Source: an uncultured Candidatus Saccharibacteria bacterium (GTDB lineage: Bacteria > Patescibacteriota > Saccharimonadia > Saccharimonadales > Saccharimonadaceae). From it: a DNA stretch of 53,495 nt. The stretch lies in the NCBI GenBank assembly GCA_938036625.1, contig CALHQH010000009.1, forward strand, positions 1 to 53,495, given 5' to 3'. This document shows positions 40,552-48,952 of the stretch, one piece after another. The notes below the pieces were generated by a model that made no database searches, was not told where the DNA came from, and was given only the letters and a program-made list of their open reading frames with translations. The translations under genes and the position numbers were made by a program. The first letter of the stretch is position 1. Every line of letters begins with the position of its first letter.

Positions 40552-41191
40552 ACCAAACAGGGGTCGAAAAGCCCCAAATTTTTCACCAACACCCAAATAT
40601 GGTGATGGCAAGTACCGTCACTTGGTAGAGGATCCTAGCTCACAAGATCCTGAAACTAAGGGTGTTTCGCGGCGAGGTGTCATTGGTGCAGCAGCTCTTG
40701 TATTTGGTGCTGTAGCCGGCTTTGCAGCAATGCAATCAAAAGATAACCACGATCAGTACTCTTCTGCTGAGCATCAACCCACCCCCGAAGAGCAAGCTAC
40801 CCGGCTAGTCGATGCCTATAGCGATTACCTCAGCCAGCGCCAAGCCTACGAAGCAGGCCAGGTTACTCAGGAGCCCCAGCCACCGGTTGAGCTAAGCAAT
40901 ATTACCACACGACCGGTTGAGGCTGGCGATAGCATCGGTACTGTGGTAGACCGGCACATCGCCACACTCGCCGAAGCAGATGCATTCCATACTAAGCCCG
41001 AGCAAGATGGCGTGACTAATGCTACGTCGGCCCGCGTTGCTGAGCTCCACCTGACCGATGGCAACACGCGCTACGAGCTCCAGCCTGGCGACACCGTGAC
41101 ACTCGCGCAATACCAGGGTTTTGTTATACCACTGACAATCAACTCGCACGAGCCAAGCTCCGGCGTGCCACAGCACACTCTCGAGCCATAA
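40535..41191 (+). CDS. Hypothetical protein with a single N-terminal membrane segment
   Basis: 218 aa, not recognised. Residues 1-42 are polar. Then KGVSRRGVIGAAALVFGAVA gives a twin-arginine and a hydrophobic stretch, similar to a Tat signal but lacking the usual Phe-Leu-Lys after the arginines, so a simple membrane anchor is as likely. The rest (about 65-218) is an external domain rich in Gln, Glu and Thr with a beta-rich end (RYELQPGDTVTLAQYQGFVIPLTI). The start is at the ATG after TATAGT; a nested dyad covers the promoter. Followed by a strong terminator. Confidence 0.7.
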   Translation: MSTQQRPNRGRKAPNFSPTPKYGDGKYRHLVEDPSSQDPETKGVSRRGVIGAAALVFGAVAGFAAMQSKDNHDQYSSAEHQPTPEEQATRLVDAYSDYLSQRQAYEAGQVTQEPQPPVELSNITTRPVEAGDSIGTVVDRHIATLAEADAFHTKPEQDGVTNATSARVAELHLTDGNTRYELQPGDTVTLAQYQGFVIPLTINSHEPSSGVPQHTLEP

Positions 41192-41210
41192 CTATTCATG
41201 CGCTGTAGTA

Positions 41211-41240
41211 AACCAGCCAGCCGCTCTGGCTGGTTTTTTG
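41211..41240 (+). terminator. Strong intrinsic terminator after the 218-aa gene
   Basis: AACCAGCCAG (41211-41220), a 5-base loop and CTGGCTGGTT (41226-41235) are followed by TTTTGG, a textbook terminator. Confidence 0.9.
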
Positions 41241-41296
41241 GTATGAGCATAGCCAGTTCGCTCTCTCGCATCAAGAGTGGTATAATAACGTATACG

Positions 41297-41644
41297 ATGC
41301 AAATGGAGCAGGTGCAAGCACTGATTTTTACGATTCGCCAAGCGGATGCCACGCGGCTGGATGACCTTGCCTATGCCAAGAAAACGGTGCGCGCACTTGC
41401 CGAGCTGGCTGGCCTGCACGCGCTCGAGTCTGTCTCGCATCAGTTCTCACCGCAGGGCGTGAGTGTGTCGTTGCTGCTCGCGGAGTCGCACGCCACCATC
41501 CACACCTGGCCCGAAAGCCGCGGAGCGTACCTCAGTATTGCCACGTGCCGACCACTGAGAGAGGATACAATTGAGACTCTCCGCCAAGCCATTGCAGACG
41601 CATTTTATACCAACACTATAACGATCGAAAGCGCTATCTTATGA
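41297..41644 (+). CDS. speD: S-adenosylmethionine decarboxylase proenzyme (class 1B type)
   Basis: 115 aa, the size of the small prokaryotic enzyme. The self-cleavage site is Glu63-Ser64 in LLAESHATIHTWPE; Ser64 becomes the pyruvoyl group, and His65 and Cys84 (IATC) are the processing and catalytic residues. It supplies decarboxylated SAM for aminopropyl transfer. Its last bases overlap the DUF4178 gene (ATGA), so the spermidine genes form one unit. TATAAT (41281-41286) lies 10 bases before the ATG; a second ATG two codons later is possible. Confidence 0.93.
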   Translation: MQMEQVQALIFTIRQADATRLDDLAYAKKTVRALAELAGLHALESVSHQFSPQGVSVSLLLAESHATIHTWPESRGAYLSIATCRPLREDTIETLRQAIADAFYTNTITIESAIL

Positions 41645-42345
41645 CCAAACGCACCAAAGCTCGCCTCAAAATCAACGACGTCCTGCGTGGCAAGCGAACC
41701 AACTTCCGCGCGGTGGGTTGCCTATTGTTCAAAGAAGACAACCCCGAGACCAAGCAAACCTCCTACTGGGAAGAATGGGAGCTGACGGGCCTCGAAAATT
41801 ATGATAGCTGGGTGGAGTACGACCACGATAGCAAGGTTGTGTCGCTCTATGAGCCGGTGCGGTTTGCCCAGCGGCTTGAGCCAGAGCACCTGGCGGCTGG
41901 TAATGAGTTTACCCTCACGCTCGAGGACGGCACCGCACAGACCATTACCGTTGCCGAGGCCGGCGAAGGCACCATTATGGCTATCCACGGCAAGAATGCC
42001 TACCAGGTCTTCGAGGGTGAGCCAATGGCCTATGCCAGCCTGCACTACACCGACGCCGAAACCGGCGCCACCACCACCTACACGGTCGAAAAATACAACC
42101 GGCGCGAGTACGATGTCTACCGCAAAACACCCCTGTCCGATGCGCAGCAAAAGGAACTATTTGGCCGGCTCATTCGTCCGCGCAACTGGCCGCTATTTTG
42201 GCGCTGGGTAGGAATTATTGCCTTTGTTAGTTCACTATTGTTTGCCATCTATGATGAGTTCTTTAGCCATGATAATTCGCACAGCACCGGCACCTACCAC
42301 GGGCGTAGCGTCTATGGTGGTGGCAGTGGCGGCGTAGGCAAATAA
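41641..42345 (+). CDS. DUF4178-type protein with C-terminal membrane helix
   Basis: 234 aa. The first 180 residues form a beta-rich cytoplasmic domain (AVGCLLFKEDNPETK, YWEEWELTG, WVEYDHDSKVVSLYEPV) like DUF4178, with one membrane helix near residues 185-205 (WRWVGIIAFVSSLLFAIYDEF) and a Gly-rich end. DUF4178 proteins are often found with SpeD and SpeE-like genes; their function is unknown. It is coupled to speD by a 4-base overlap and lies 30 bases before the speE-like gene, so a role in polyamine use or sensing at the membrane is a fair guess. Confidence 0.75.
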   Translation: MTKRTKARLKINDVLRGKRTNFRAVGCLLFKEDNPETKQTSYWEEWELTGLENYDSWVEYDHDSKVVSLYEPVRFAQRLEPEHLAAGNEFTLTLEDGTAQTITVAEAGEGTIMAIHGKNAYQVFEGEPMAYASLHYTDAETGATTTYTVEKYNRREYDVYRKTPLSDAQQKELFGRLIRPRNWPLFWRWVGIIAFVSSLLFAIYDEFFSHDNSHSTGTYHGRSVYGGGSGGVGK

Positions 42346-42375
42346 CCTGGACGTGGAAGGCATACAGAAGACACT

Positions 42376-43923
42376 ATGGCACATACTCGCGTCACGCCAC
42401 CGGGCACCAAGCACATCACCAGCAAGGAAAATATCGCGCTGTTTGCGGCGGCGCTCCTCGTGGCAATTGGCGGGCTTATCTACGAGCTTATCCTAGGCAC
42501 AGCCGCCTCGTACCTAGTGGGTGATTCAATCCTGAGCTTTAGCCTGGCAACTGGTATTACCCTCTTTGGCATGGGGGTGGGGTCGCTGCTGGTGCGGCAT
42601 ATTCGCTGGCACCCGGCCACCAGCTTCGCCGTTAATGAAATCCTGCTGGGGCTGGTGGGTGGTAATTCGGTGCTGCTGCTCTACAGCGCCTTTAGCTTGA
42701 GCAAGCTGCACTGGCCGGTATTTGCGCTGATTAGCCTGGTGATTGGTGTGCTGATTGGCCTGGAGATCCCACTGCTGGTGAAGATGTTTACCCGCTACGG
42801 CCGGCCGTCTTCGGTGGAGCTGCTCAGCAAGGTGCTCGCGATCGATTACTTTGGCGCGCTGGTGGCTTCGCTAGTCTTCCCGCTCTTCTTGCTACCTAGC
42901 CTGGGCCTGATGCGCAGCACCTACTTGATCGCTACACTGAATATCGCCGTGGCAGTGCTGATTCTGCTGCAGCTGAAGACCTCGCGCAGGCTCCTGGCCG
43001 CCAGTGTAGTGGCGACCATCCTGCTGCTGGGGCTGTTCTTTGGCGCCAGCTGGCTGGAGCACCGCATCGATACCAAGGCCTACAAAGACCCGGTTATCCT
43101 CTACCAGCAATCGGCTTACCAAAAGATCGTCCTCACCAAGTACAAGCAGGATCTGCGGCTGTATCTGAATAACAATCTGCAGTTTTCGAGCCTAGACGAA
43201 GCCCGCTACCACGAAACGCTGGCTGGTGCGGCGATGACGGCGGTCAAGCAGCCCAAAAACGTGCTGATTATGGGCGGTGGCGACGGGCTGCTGGCGCGCG
43301 AGATCCTTAAGTACCCGAGTGTGGAGCATATCACTCTGGTGGATATCGACCCAGCCATGACGCAGCTGGCGCGCACTAGTCCCCTGCTCGCCGAGCAAAA
43401 CAGGCGCTCGCTTGCTAGCCCCAAAGTGCGCGTCGTCAACGAGGACGCGTTTTTATTTGCCTTCAAGACGCACCAGGTATATGATGCCATTCTGATTGAT
43501 CTCGTCGACCCATCAAACGACCGCCTGGCCAAGCTCTACTCGCAGCAATTCTACCGCCAGGCCGCGCGCATCCTCAGCCCCAGTGGCGTGATGATCACCC
43601 AAGCAACGTCATCGTATTTTTCGCCACACGCCTTCGCAATGGTGGCTAGCACCGTCGCATCCGCCCAGCCCCAGCGGCATATCACCCCCTTTAGCATCAA
43701 TGTGCCCTCCTTTGGCGAGTGGGGCTTTGTGCTCTCGACCAAGGATAAAGCTAGCCTGCTAAGCCAGCCGCTGCCGCCTAGGCTTAGCTACACCGATACC
43801 AAACTGCTCGACTACGCCCTGCGCCAGCGCCCCGCTAGCCTACCCCCGGCCGGCATCTCTACCCTGCTAACACCGCGGATCATCGACGTCTATAATCGTG
43901 ATATGGCGCAGTGGCGGTATTAA
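42376..43923 (+). CDS. speE: Membrane-embedded spermidine synthase-like protein
   Basis: 515 aa. About seven membrane helices (residues 18-230) precede a soluble spermidine synthase domain. The SAM-type site is VLIMGGGDGLLAREILKYP with TLVDIDPAM, then VNEDAFLFAF, and the gate region ILIDLVDPSND holds the proton-accepting Asp. The membrane fusion is a known family arrangement with unknown polyamine product and location. It is third in the speD-DUF4178-speE unit. The downstream nitrilase-like gene is about 210 bases away and has its own promoter. Confidence 0.9.
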   Translation: MAHTRVTPPGTKHITSKENIALFAAALLVAIGGLIYELILGTAASYLVGDSILSFSLATGITLFGMGVGSLLVRHIRWHPATSFAVNEILLGLVGGNSVLLLYSAFSLSKLHWPVFALISLVIGVLIGLEIPLLVKMFTRYGRPSSVELLSKVLAIDYFGALVASLVFPLFLLPSLGLMRSTYLIATLNIAVAVLILLQLKTSRRLLAASVVATILLLGLFFGASWLEHRIDTKAYKDPVILYQQSAYQKIVLTKYKQDLRLYLNNNLQFSSLDEARYHETLAGAAMTAVKQPKNVLIMGGGDGLLAREILKYPSVEHITLVDIDPAMTQLARTSPLLAEQNRRSLASPKVRVVNEDAFLFAFKTHQVYDAILIDLVDPSNDRLAKLYSQQFYRQAARILSPSGVMITQATSSYFSPHAFAMVASTVASAQPQRHITPFSINVPSFGEWGFVLSTKDKASLLSQPLPPRLSYTDTKLLDYALRQRPASLPPAGISTLLTPRIIDVYNRDMAQWRY

Positions 43924-44136
43924 TAAAGAACGCTCCTCCGTGTAGAGCCTAGCTCTTCCCTAGAATCAATCTGTAATCACAATTCGTCATTTACGGGTAT
44001 ATAGCCTGGCTAAAAACTAACCCGTCAGAACTATCACATTCCTCGCTTTACCCATCAACACCTACTAACTCTTCTATACTATTGGGATATTTTGCGTATA
44101 TTTGCTCTGCAGGCTGGTATATCGTATGATATATTC

Positions 44137-44922
44137 ATGTATCATAAACGACTACGCGAACAAGCCCGCCATTATGACGTCCAGTGGTACCGCCAAACAG
44201 GTGTATTTTACCCTGAGTAACTATCAGGTACGCCAACCGCTGGTGTATCTGCCAATACCTGGCGCGAGTACATAAATCTGATACGCCAAGCAGCTGCCGA
44301 TCACCCTGCCCATCGCTTGATCAGCCCCGAACTCATGACGACGGTAGGCATGGAGCTGGCTGAAATCCCAATCCCAGACCAACATGCAGCGGTAAATGGC
44401 CGTCTCACCGAGCTGGAGAAGCTTTCTACCTCTATGCCCACAGCGGAGCTAGTGGTAGGCACACCAGAGTATCACCCGGATGGAATTTACAACTCACTTG
44501 TTATTATCCAAAATGGTACACGCCGCATACTTGAGCGCAAACGCACGATTTTTAGCTCAGCCGAGCAGGGGACATTCACCGCAAGCAACACATTGCAGCA
44601 ACAGTGTACTCGCACGTTATCTGCTGTGTGTGCCGATTTAGTAGGCTATGGTGTGCAATATCCCAAGCTTCCCCAAGACACTCGTGCCATCCACGCCAGC
44701 TGCTGCTGGGCGACACCGCTCGAGGAGGGAGCTCGCTATGCCGCAGCGCCAGATGAAAAACGCTATACCGGCGCCATGACGCACACGCTCAGCAATCTCT
44801 TTGCACGCTATCCACAGCTACAGCAGGTCATAGTCGTCGATCGCACCCCACCCGGCACAGCCATCCCACCGCTCAACTGCGTGGCGCGGCGGAAGACGCA
44901 TAATGGTATAATAGAGTCATGA
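44137..44922 (+). pseudogene. Nitrilase-superfamily-like gene with an in-frame TAA stop
   Basis: A TATGAT box (44125-44130) ends 6 bases before an ATG that opens MYHKRLREQARHYDVQW and more, but codon 28 is TAA (44218-44220). After it the same frame continues 234 codons without a break. Nitrilase-type triad candidates are seen: Glu in LISPEL, Lys in ILERKRTIF and Cys in IHASCCWATP. The Glu lies just upstream of the first ATG after the stop (44317), which also has no ribosome site, so that start would lose it. The gene is therefore broken by one base change, read through, or a sequencing error. Its end overlaps FKBP by 4 bases (ATGA), showing recent coupling. Confidence 0.55.
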
Positions 44923-45293
44923 CACAATACGAAGGAACCAAACTCGCCGACTTTACACCTATAGCCAAAGTCGACACATTGCAAATCATCGACATCATCC
45001 CTAGCACTGGTGCCGAGGTACCAGCTGGCGCAACCATCACTGCACACTATACTGGTGCACTGTGTAAAAATAGCATCATCTTCCAGAGCAGCCACGACTT
45101 TGGCCAGCCCGTCACCTTCGGCCTCGACCAAGTCATCCGCGGTTGGACAGAGGGCGTGCCTGGCATGAAGGTCGGTGGCATGCGCCGGCTTATCATCCCA
45201 AGCGACATGGCCTACGGCTCCGTTCGCGCTGCCGCTAATATTCCACCCAATAGTGATCTCGTGTTTGACATTGAGTTGATGGATATCAAATAA
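44919..45293 (+). CDS. FKBP-type peptidyl-prolyl isomerase
   Basis: 124 aa, one FKBP domain with no signal peptide. ITAHYTGALCKNSIIFQSSHDFG is shown in parts: the strand ITAHYTGAL, then FGLDQVIRGWTEGVPGMKVGG, RRLIIPSDMAYGS and LVFDIELMDI, the family motifs including the aromatic pocket Trp and Tyr. It catalyses proline isomerisation. It overlaps the broken nitrilase-like gene by 4 bases, yet also has its own TATAAT ending 6 bases before its ATG. Confidence 0.92.
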   Translation: MTQYEGTKLADFTPIAKVDTLQIIDIIPSTGAEVPAGATITAHYTGALCKNSIIFQSSHDFGQPVTFGLDQVIRGWTEGVPGMKVGGMRRLIIPSDMAYGSVRAAANIPPNSDLVFDIELMDIK

Positions 45294-45308
45294 CAGAGGT
45301 CATTATGT

Positions 45309-45347
45309 AATAAGAAGCTCATACTAGGTGAGCTTCTTATTTTCTTT
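45309..45347 (+). terminator. Terminator after FKBP
   Basis: AATAAGAAGCTCA (45309-45321) and TGAGCTTCTTATT (45329-45341) form a perfect 13-bp stem followed by TTCTTT. Confidence 0.9.
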
Positions 45348-45401
45348 GTAGATTTGCCTAAGGCGATTGATATTTGTCATTATGGACACTCCTGACACCA
45401 A

Positions 45402-45434
45402 GCAAATAGCCACCCTTTCCAGATGGCTATTTGC
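45402..45434 (-). terminator. Terminator of the dnaK transcript
   Basis: GCAAATAGCCA (45402-45412) and TGGCTATTTGC (45424-45434) make an 11-bp stem, 27 bases past the dnaK stop. The T-run in the minus direction is short (TTGG), so efficiency is uncertain. Confidence 0.65.
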
Positions 45435-45460
45435 AATGCAGCTGTAGCTATAACGCGATG

Positions 45461-47383
45461 TTACTTCTTGTCGCTGCTTTTGTCGTCGACAACTTCGCCT
45501 TCGACGGGTTCGTCTTTGCCAGGCTTCTTGTCGGTAGCTTTTGCCTTAGCGTCAGCTTCTTCTTCGGCTTTTTTGTCCTCAGCTTGCTGCTGATAGAGCT
45601 TAGCACCGATAGACATTGTCACGTCGCCCAGCGCCTTGGTGGCAGCCTCGAGCTCGTCTTTGTCTTCTGCGTTCTTGTGCTTCTCAGCTTCGGCAATGGC
45701 ATCTTCCAGCGTCTTCTTGTCGTCGCTCGAGATCTTGTCCTTAAACTCATCGGGCATTTTCTTTGCCTGGTAGATGGCATTCTCGAGGTGGTTCTTGGCG
45801 TCGATTGCTTCACGCTTCTTCTTATCTTCATCGGCGTGGAGCTCAGCTTCCTTCTGTGCCTTCTCAATATCTTCCTTGCTCATGTTGCCAGAGTTTTGGA
45901 TGGTGATCGACTGCTCTTTGCCTGTGCCTTTGTCCTTAGCGGTAACACTGAGGATACCATTGGCGTCAATGTTAAAGGTCACTTCAATTTGTGGCACACC
46001 GCGTGGTGCTGGTGCAATACCGTCAAGCACGAAACGGCCCAGGCTCTTGTTGTCGTTGGCAAACTCGCGCTCGCCCTGCAAAACATGGATCTCCACTTGT
46101 GGCTGGTTGTCTGCTGCGGTTGAGAATACTTCACTCTTGCTGGTTGGCACAGTGGTGTTGCGGTCAATTAGCTTGGTCGACACACCGCCCATGGTCTCAA
46201 TGCCGAGGGACAGCGGCGTCACATCTAGCAGCAGCACGCTCTTGACGTCACCAGCCAGCACACCGCCCTGAATGGCCGCACCTACGGCCACCACTTCGTC
46301 TGGGTTAACGCCTTGCATCGGGTCTTTGCCAAACAGTTTCTTCACCCGCTCGACCACTGCTGGCATGCGGGTCATACCACCAACCATGACGATGTTGTTG
46401 ATATCAGACTTGCTCAGCTTGGCGTCTTTAAGCGCCTTCTCGACTGGCCCATCGAGGCGGTCAAGCAGATCCTTCACCAAGTCCTCAAGTTTGGCGCGCG
46501 TCAGGCTCATCTCGAAGTGCTTTGGCCCATCAGCATCAGCTGTGATGAATGGAATATTGACATCATACTCAGTAACTGTCGAGAGCTCCTTCTTTGCCTT
46601 CTCGGCTTCGTCCTTGAGGCGCTGCATGGCAGCGTTGTCTTTGCGCAGATCAATACCTTCTTTGGCCTTAAAGTCATCGAGGAAGTAGTTGACGATGGCG
46701 TTGTCGAAGTCCTCACCACCAAGGTGAGTATCACCATTGGTCGACTTCACTTGGAAGAACTCATCGGCAATCTCCAGCACCGACACGTCGAAGGTACCAC
46801 CACCAAGGTCAAAGACAACAATGTTCTCTTCTTTGCCTTTATCGAGACCATAGGCGAGAGCAGCCGCCGTTGGCTCATTGATGATACGCTCGACTTCTAG
46901 GCCAGCAATCTTACCCGCATCCTTGGTAGCTTGGCGCTGCGAGTCATCGAAGTAGGCTGGCACAGTAATGACCGCCTTCGTCACTTTCTCACCCAAGAAG
47001 GCCTCAGCATCAGCCTTGATCTTGCTCAGAATCATGGCGCTCACTTCTTCTGGTGTATATTCTTTATCGCCCAGCTTGACGGCAACGGCATTACCCTTTT
47101 TGACGATCTCGTATGGCATAATGTCGAGATCTTTCTGGACTTCTTTGTCGGTGAATTTGCGGCCAATCAAGCGCTTAACGCCATAGATTGTGTTCTTAGG
47201 GTTGGTCACGCGCTGGCGCTGCGCCACCTGCCCCACAAGGCGCTCACCTTTTTTGTTGATTGCTACCACTGATGGTGTGGTGCGGTTGCCTTCAGCATTG
47301 GCGATAACCTCTGGCTTGCCCGCAAGCAAGTATGCAAAGGCACTGTTGGTCGTACCAAGGTCGATGCCGATAGTTTTACCCAT
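45461..47383 (-). CDS. dnaK: Chaperone DnaK (Hsp70)
   Basis: 640 aa, full length. The N-terminal ATPase carries IGIDLGTTNSAFAYL, VITVPAYFDDSQRQATKDAG, VFDLGGGTFDVSVLE and IVMVGGMTRMP. The linker VLLLDVTPLSLGIE and the peptide-binding domain follow, with an acidic, Lys-rich tail (PVEGEVVDDKSSDKK). It needs GrpE, encoded upstream, and a J-protein, which is not in the window. AGGAGG lies 6 bases before the ATG. Two CIRCE elements precede it, so HrcA controls it. Confidence 0.98.
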   Translation of the reverse strand: MGKTIGIDLGTTNSAFAYLLAGKPEVIANAEGNRTTPSVVAINKKGERLVGQVAQRQRVTNPKNTIYGVKRLIGRKFTDKEVQKDLDIMPYEIVKKGNAVAVKLGDKEYTPEEVSAMILSKIKADAEAFLGEKVTKAVITVPAYFDDSQRQATKDAGKIAGLEVERIINEPTAAALAYGLDKGKEENIVVFDLGGGTFDVSVLEIADEFFQVKSTNGDTHLGGEDFDNAIVNYFLDDFKAKEGIDLRKDNAAMQRLKDEAEKAKKELSTVTEYDVNIPFITADADGPKHFEMSLTRAKLEDLVKDLLDRLDGPVEKALKDAKLSKSDINNIVMVGGMTRMPAVVERVKKLFGKDPMQGVNPDEVVAVGAAIQGGVLAGDVKSVLLLDVTPLSLGIETMGGVSTKLIDRNTTVPTSKSEVFSTAADNQPQVEIHVLQGEREFANDNKSLGRFVLDGIAPAPRGVPQIEVTFNIDANGILSVTAKDKGTGKEQSITIQNSGNMSKEDIEKAQKEAELHADEDKKKREAIDAKNHLENAIYQAKKMPDEFKDKISSDDKKTLEDAIAEAEKHKNAEDKDELEAATKALGDVTMSIGAKLYQQQAEDKKAEEEADAKAKATDKKPGKDEPVEGEVVDDKSSDKK

Positions 47384-47467
47384 ATGTTTCCTCCTAGTGC
47401 GCCTGCCCTGCCGGCAACGACGCAACGTTGTTAGTTTATTGTTTCGGTTATTAACATCTTGTTTATT

Positions 47468-47494
47468 CTAGCACTCTTTAGTAGCGAGTGCCAA
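47468..47494. promoter_or_regulatory. CIRCE operator 1 (dnaK)
   Basis: TAGCACTC, nine bases and GAGTGCCAA match the CIRCE consensus with one arm mismatch. It lies downstream of the predicted dnaK transcript start, within the leader. Confidence 0.85.
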
Positions 47495-47501
47495 TAGGTT
47501 T

Positions 47502-47539
47502 AGTATAGCGAGCTAGCACTCGGCTGTCAAGAGTGCTAA
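47502..47539 (-). promoter_or_regulatory. dnaK promoter with CIRCE operator 2
   Basis: In the minus direction TTGACA (complement of 47525-47530), a 17-base spacer and TATACT (complement of 47502-47507) make a near-perfect promoter. The -35 sits in the loop of a CIRCE element, CTAGCACTC (47513-47521), nine bases, GAGTGCTAA (47531-47539), so HrcA bound here blocks polymerase directly. Confidence 0.9.
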
Positions 47540-47549
47540 TAGATTTTGC

Positions 47550-48350
47550 TTACCACTGGTAGATCTCATCACTCGCAGTAATTGCTGCCGCGAGCGTCTC
47601 AGCTCGCCGGAGACGCCAGTACGCCATCACTGCATAGGCAAAAACTGCCACACCACCGGTCAGCACCGCATAGCCCACGCCGCGCACAACCCGCGTGTCA
47701 CTCCCTTGGATAAATATTACATAGAGCGAAACTGCACCCACCAGTGGTGCTGCCGCTGCTGCAACCACCGCCCAGCGTGCCCGCACTACACGCTTACTAG
47801 CAAATGTCCGGGTATGCTGGCGTCGCGCCCACACTGCAGCAAGTGCCGCCACGAGTCCAGCACCAATCACCATAAGCAAATAGAGGCGATTCGTCGCTTG
47901 GTTGGCATCGTCTACTGTTGTATTGAGCGCACCAACGGCTGAATCATACTGACTCACTGCTGTTTCTACATCTGTCAAATAGACTGCTGCTGCCTGCGTA
48001 TCTTTGCTGGCAAAGGCCTGCGGAGCACGCTCAAGAAGCGTCTTGACGGCCGAGGCTTTTTCTTTTACTACTGCTGCGCGACGGCTATATTCATCGCCAA
48101 GTTGTGGAGAAAATGAGTGCTCTGCCACTGCCGCAAAGGCTGCCGCGGCCTGCTTGGCCCGTTCGTCGATGGAATCCTTCTTGGGCTGGGAGGCATAGAG
48201 CTCACGTGTAAAGGCTTGGTAGGCTGTGCTCGCTCGCTTAACCACTGTAATATCAGCCTGGTTGACAAGTGGCGTTGCATGAGTCTGAGCACTGCCAACA
48301 CCAAGTGTTGCTAATACGATGAGTGTTCCTGCAAGCAGCCAACGCCTCAC
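47550..48350 (-). CDS. Exported/membrane hypothetical protein between grpE and dnaK
   Basis: 266 aa. A signal peptide (MRRWLLAGTLIVLATLGVGSAQTHA) leads to an external helical, Ala/Lys-rich domain (about 30-155), then three to four membrane helices (YLLMVIGAGLVAALAAVW, WAVVAAAAAPLVGAVSLYVIF, VLTGGVAVFAYAVMAYW) and a short cytoplasmic end. Not assigned to a family. It lies 11 bases after the end of grpE on the same strand and before the CIRCE-dnaK promoter, so it may be heat-regulated with hrcA-grpE. Membrane genes are unusual in this operon. Confidence 0.75.
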   Translation of the reverse strand: MRRWLLAGTLIVLATLGVGSAQTHATPLVNQADITVVKRASTAYQAFTRELYASQPKKDSIDERAKQAAAAFAAVAEHSFSPQLGDEYSRRAAVVKEKASAVKTLLERAPQAFASKDTQAAAVYLTDVETAVSQYDSAVGALNTTVDDANQATNRLYLLMVIGAGLVAALAAVWARRQHTRTFASKRVVRARWAVVAAAAAPLVGAVSLYVIFIQGSDTRVVRGVGYAVLTGGVAVFAYAVMAYWRLRRAETLAAAITASDEIYQW

Positions 48351-48361
48351 CCTGCCTACTC

Positions 48362-48838
48362 CTACGGCTTTCGGCTGACCCGCACCATGGCATGGCGCAG
48401 GACATGGCCATCGAGCTTGTAGCCACGCTGCAGCTCTTCGCTAATAATTTCTTTGTCGCCGCCTTCATCGTCCATCGAGATAGCCTCGTGGAGGTCTGGG
48501 TCAAACTCGGTCGTGCCAAGCTCAACCACGATCGGCTCGAGCTTGAACTCTGCCATCAAGCCATCGAGCTTCTTCGACATCGCCACCACTCCACTTGCCC
48601 AGGTATCGTTCTGGAGCTTCTTGGGGACGTTGGCGGTGGCACGCTCGATCGTATCAATCACAGGCAGGAGCTTGCGAATTGCCTGCTGAGTGCCCGCTGC
48701 CTTGGCCTGGGCCTTCTCTACATCAACGCGTTTGCGATAATTCTCAAAGTCTGCTCTGGTGCGCTGCAAATCCTGCGTCAGCTCGCCAATCTGCTGCTCG
48801 AGCTCGGCCGTATCTGGCGCTTTCTTGTGTTTTGTCAT
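48362..48838 (-). CDS. grpE: Nucleotide exchange factor GrpE
   Basis: 158 aa. A long N-terminal coiled coil (AELEQQIGELTQDLQRTRADF, then ENYRKRVDVEK) leads to the four-helix region and the C-terminal beta domain (FDPDLHEAISM, then LQRGYKLDGHVLRHAMVRVS), the family signature. It releases ADP from DnaK. Start: AGGAGG lies 11 bases before this ATG and only 2 bases before an ATG 9 bases upstream, so this one is favoured. It follows hrcA on the same strand. Confidence 0.93.
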   Translation of the reverse strand: MTKHKKAPDTAELEQQIGELTQDLQRTRADFENYRKRVDVEKAQAKAAGTQQAIRKLLPVIDTIERATANVPKKLQNDTWASGVVAMSKKLDGLMAEFKLEPIVVELGTTEFDPDLHEAISMDDEGGDKEIISEELQRGYKLDGHVLRHAMVRVSRKP

Positions 48839-48952
48839 CGATATCATTCCTCCTGCCTAGTGGTTTTGCCTGTGGTACTGAGCAGGCTGCTCAGTCGTCA
48901 TTATCCTTCATAGTATAGCATGGCTGCAGCGCAAATAACAGTGGTCGTGCCA

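Noticed and set aside
44113..44136. A third copy of the MurA operator before the nitrilase-like gene
   Set aside because: TATATC and GATATA are present, but the gap between them is 4 bases, not 6, which changes the geometry by two bases; only the -10 need explain it.
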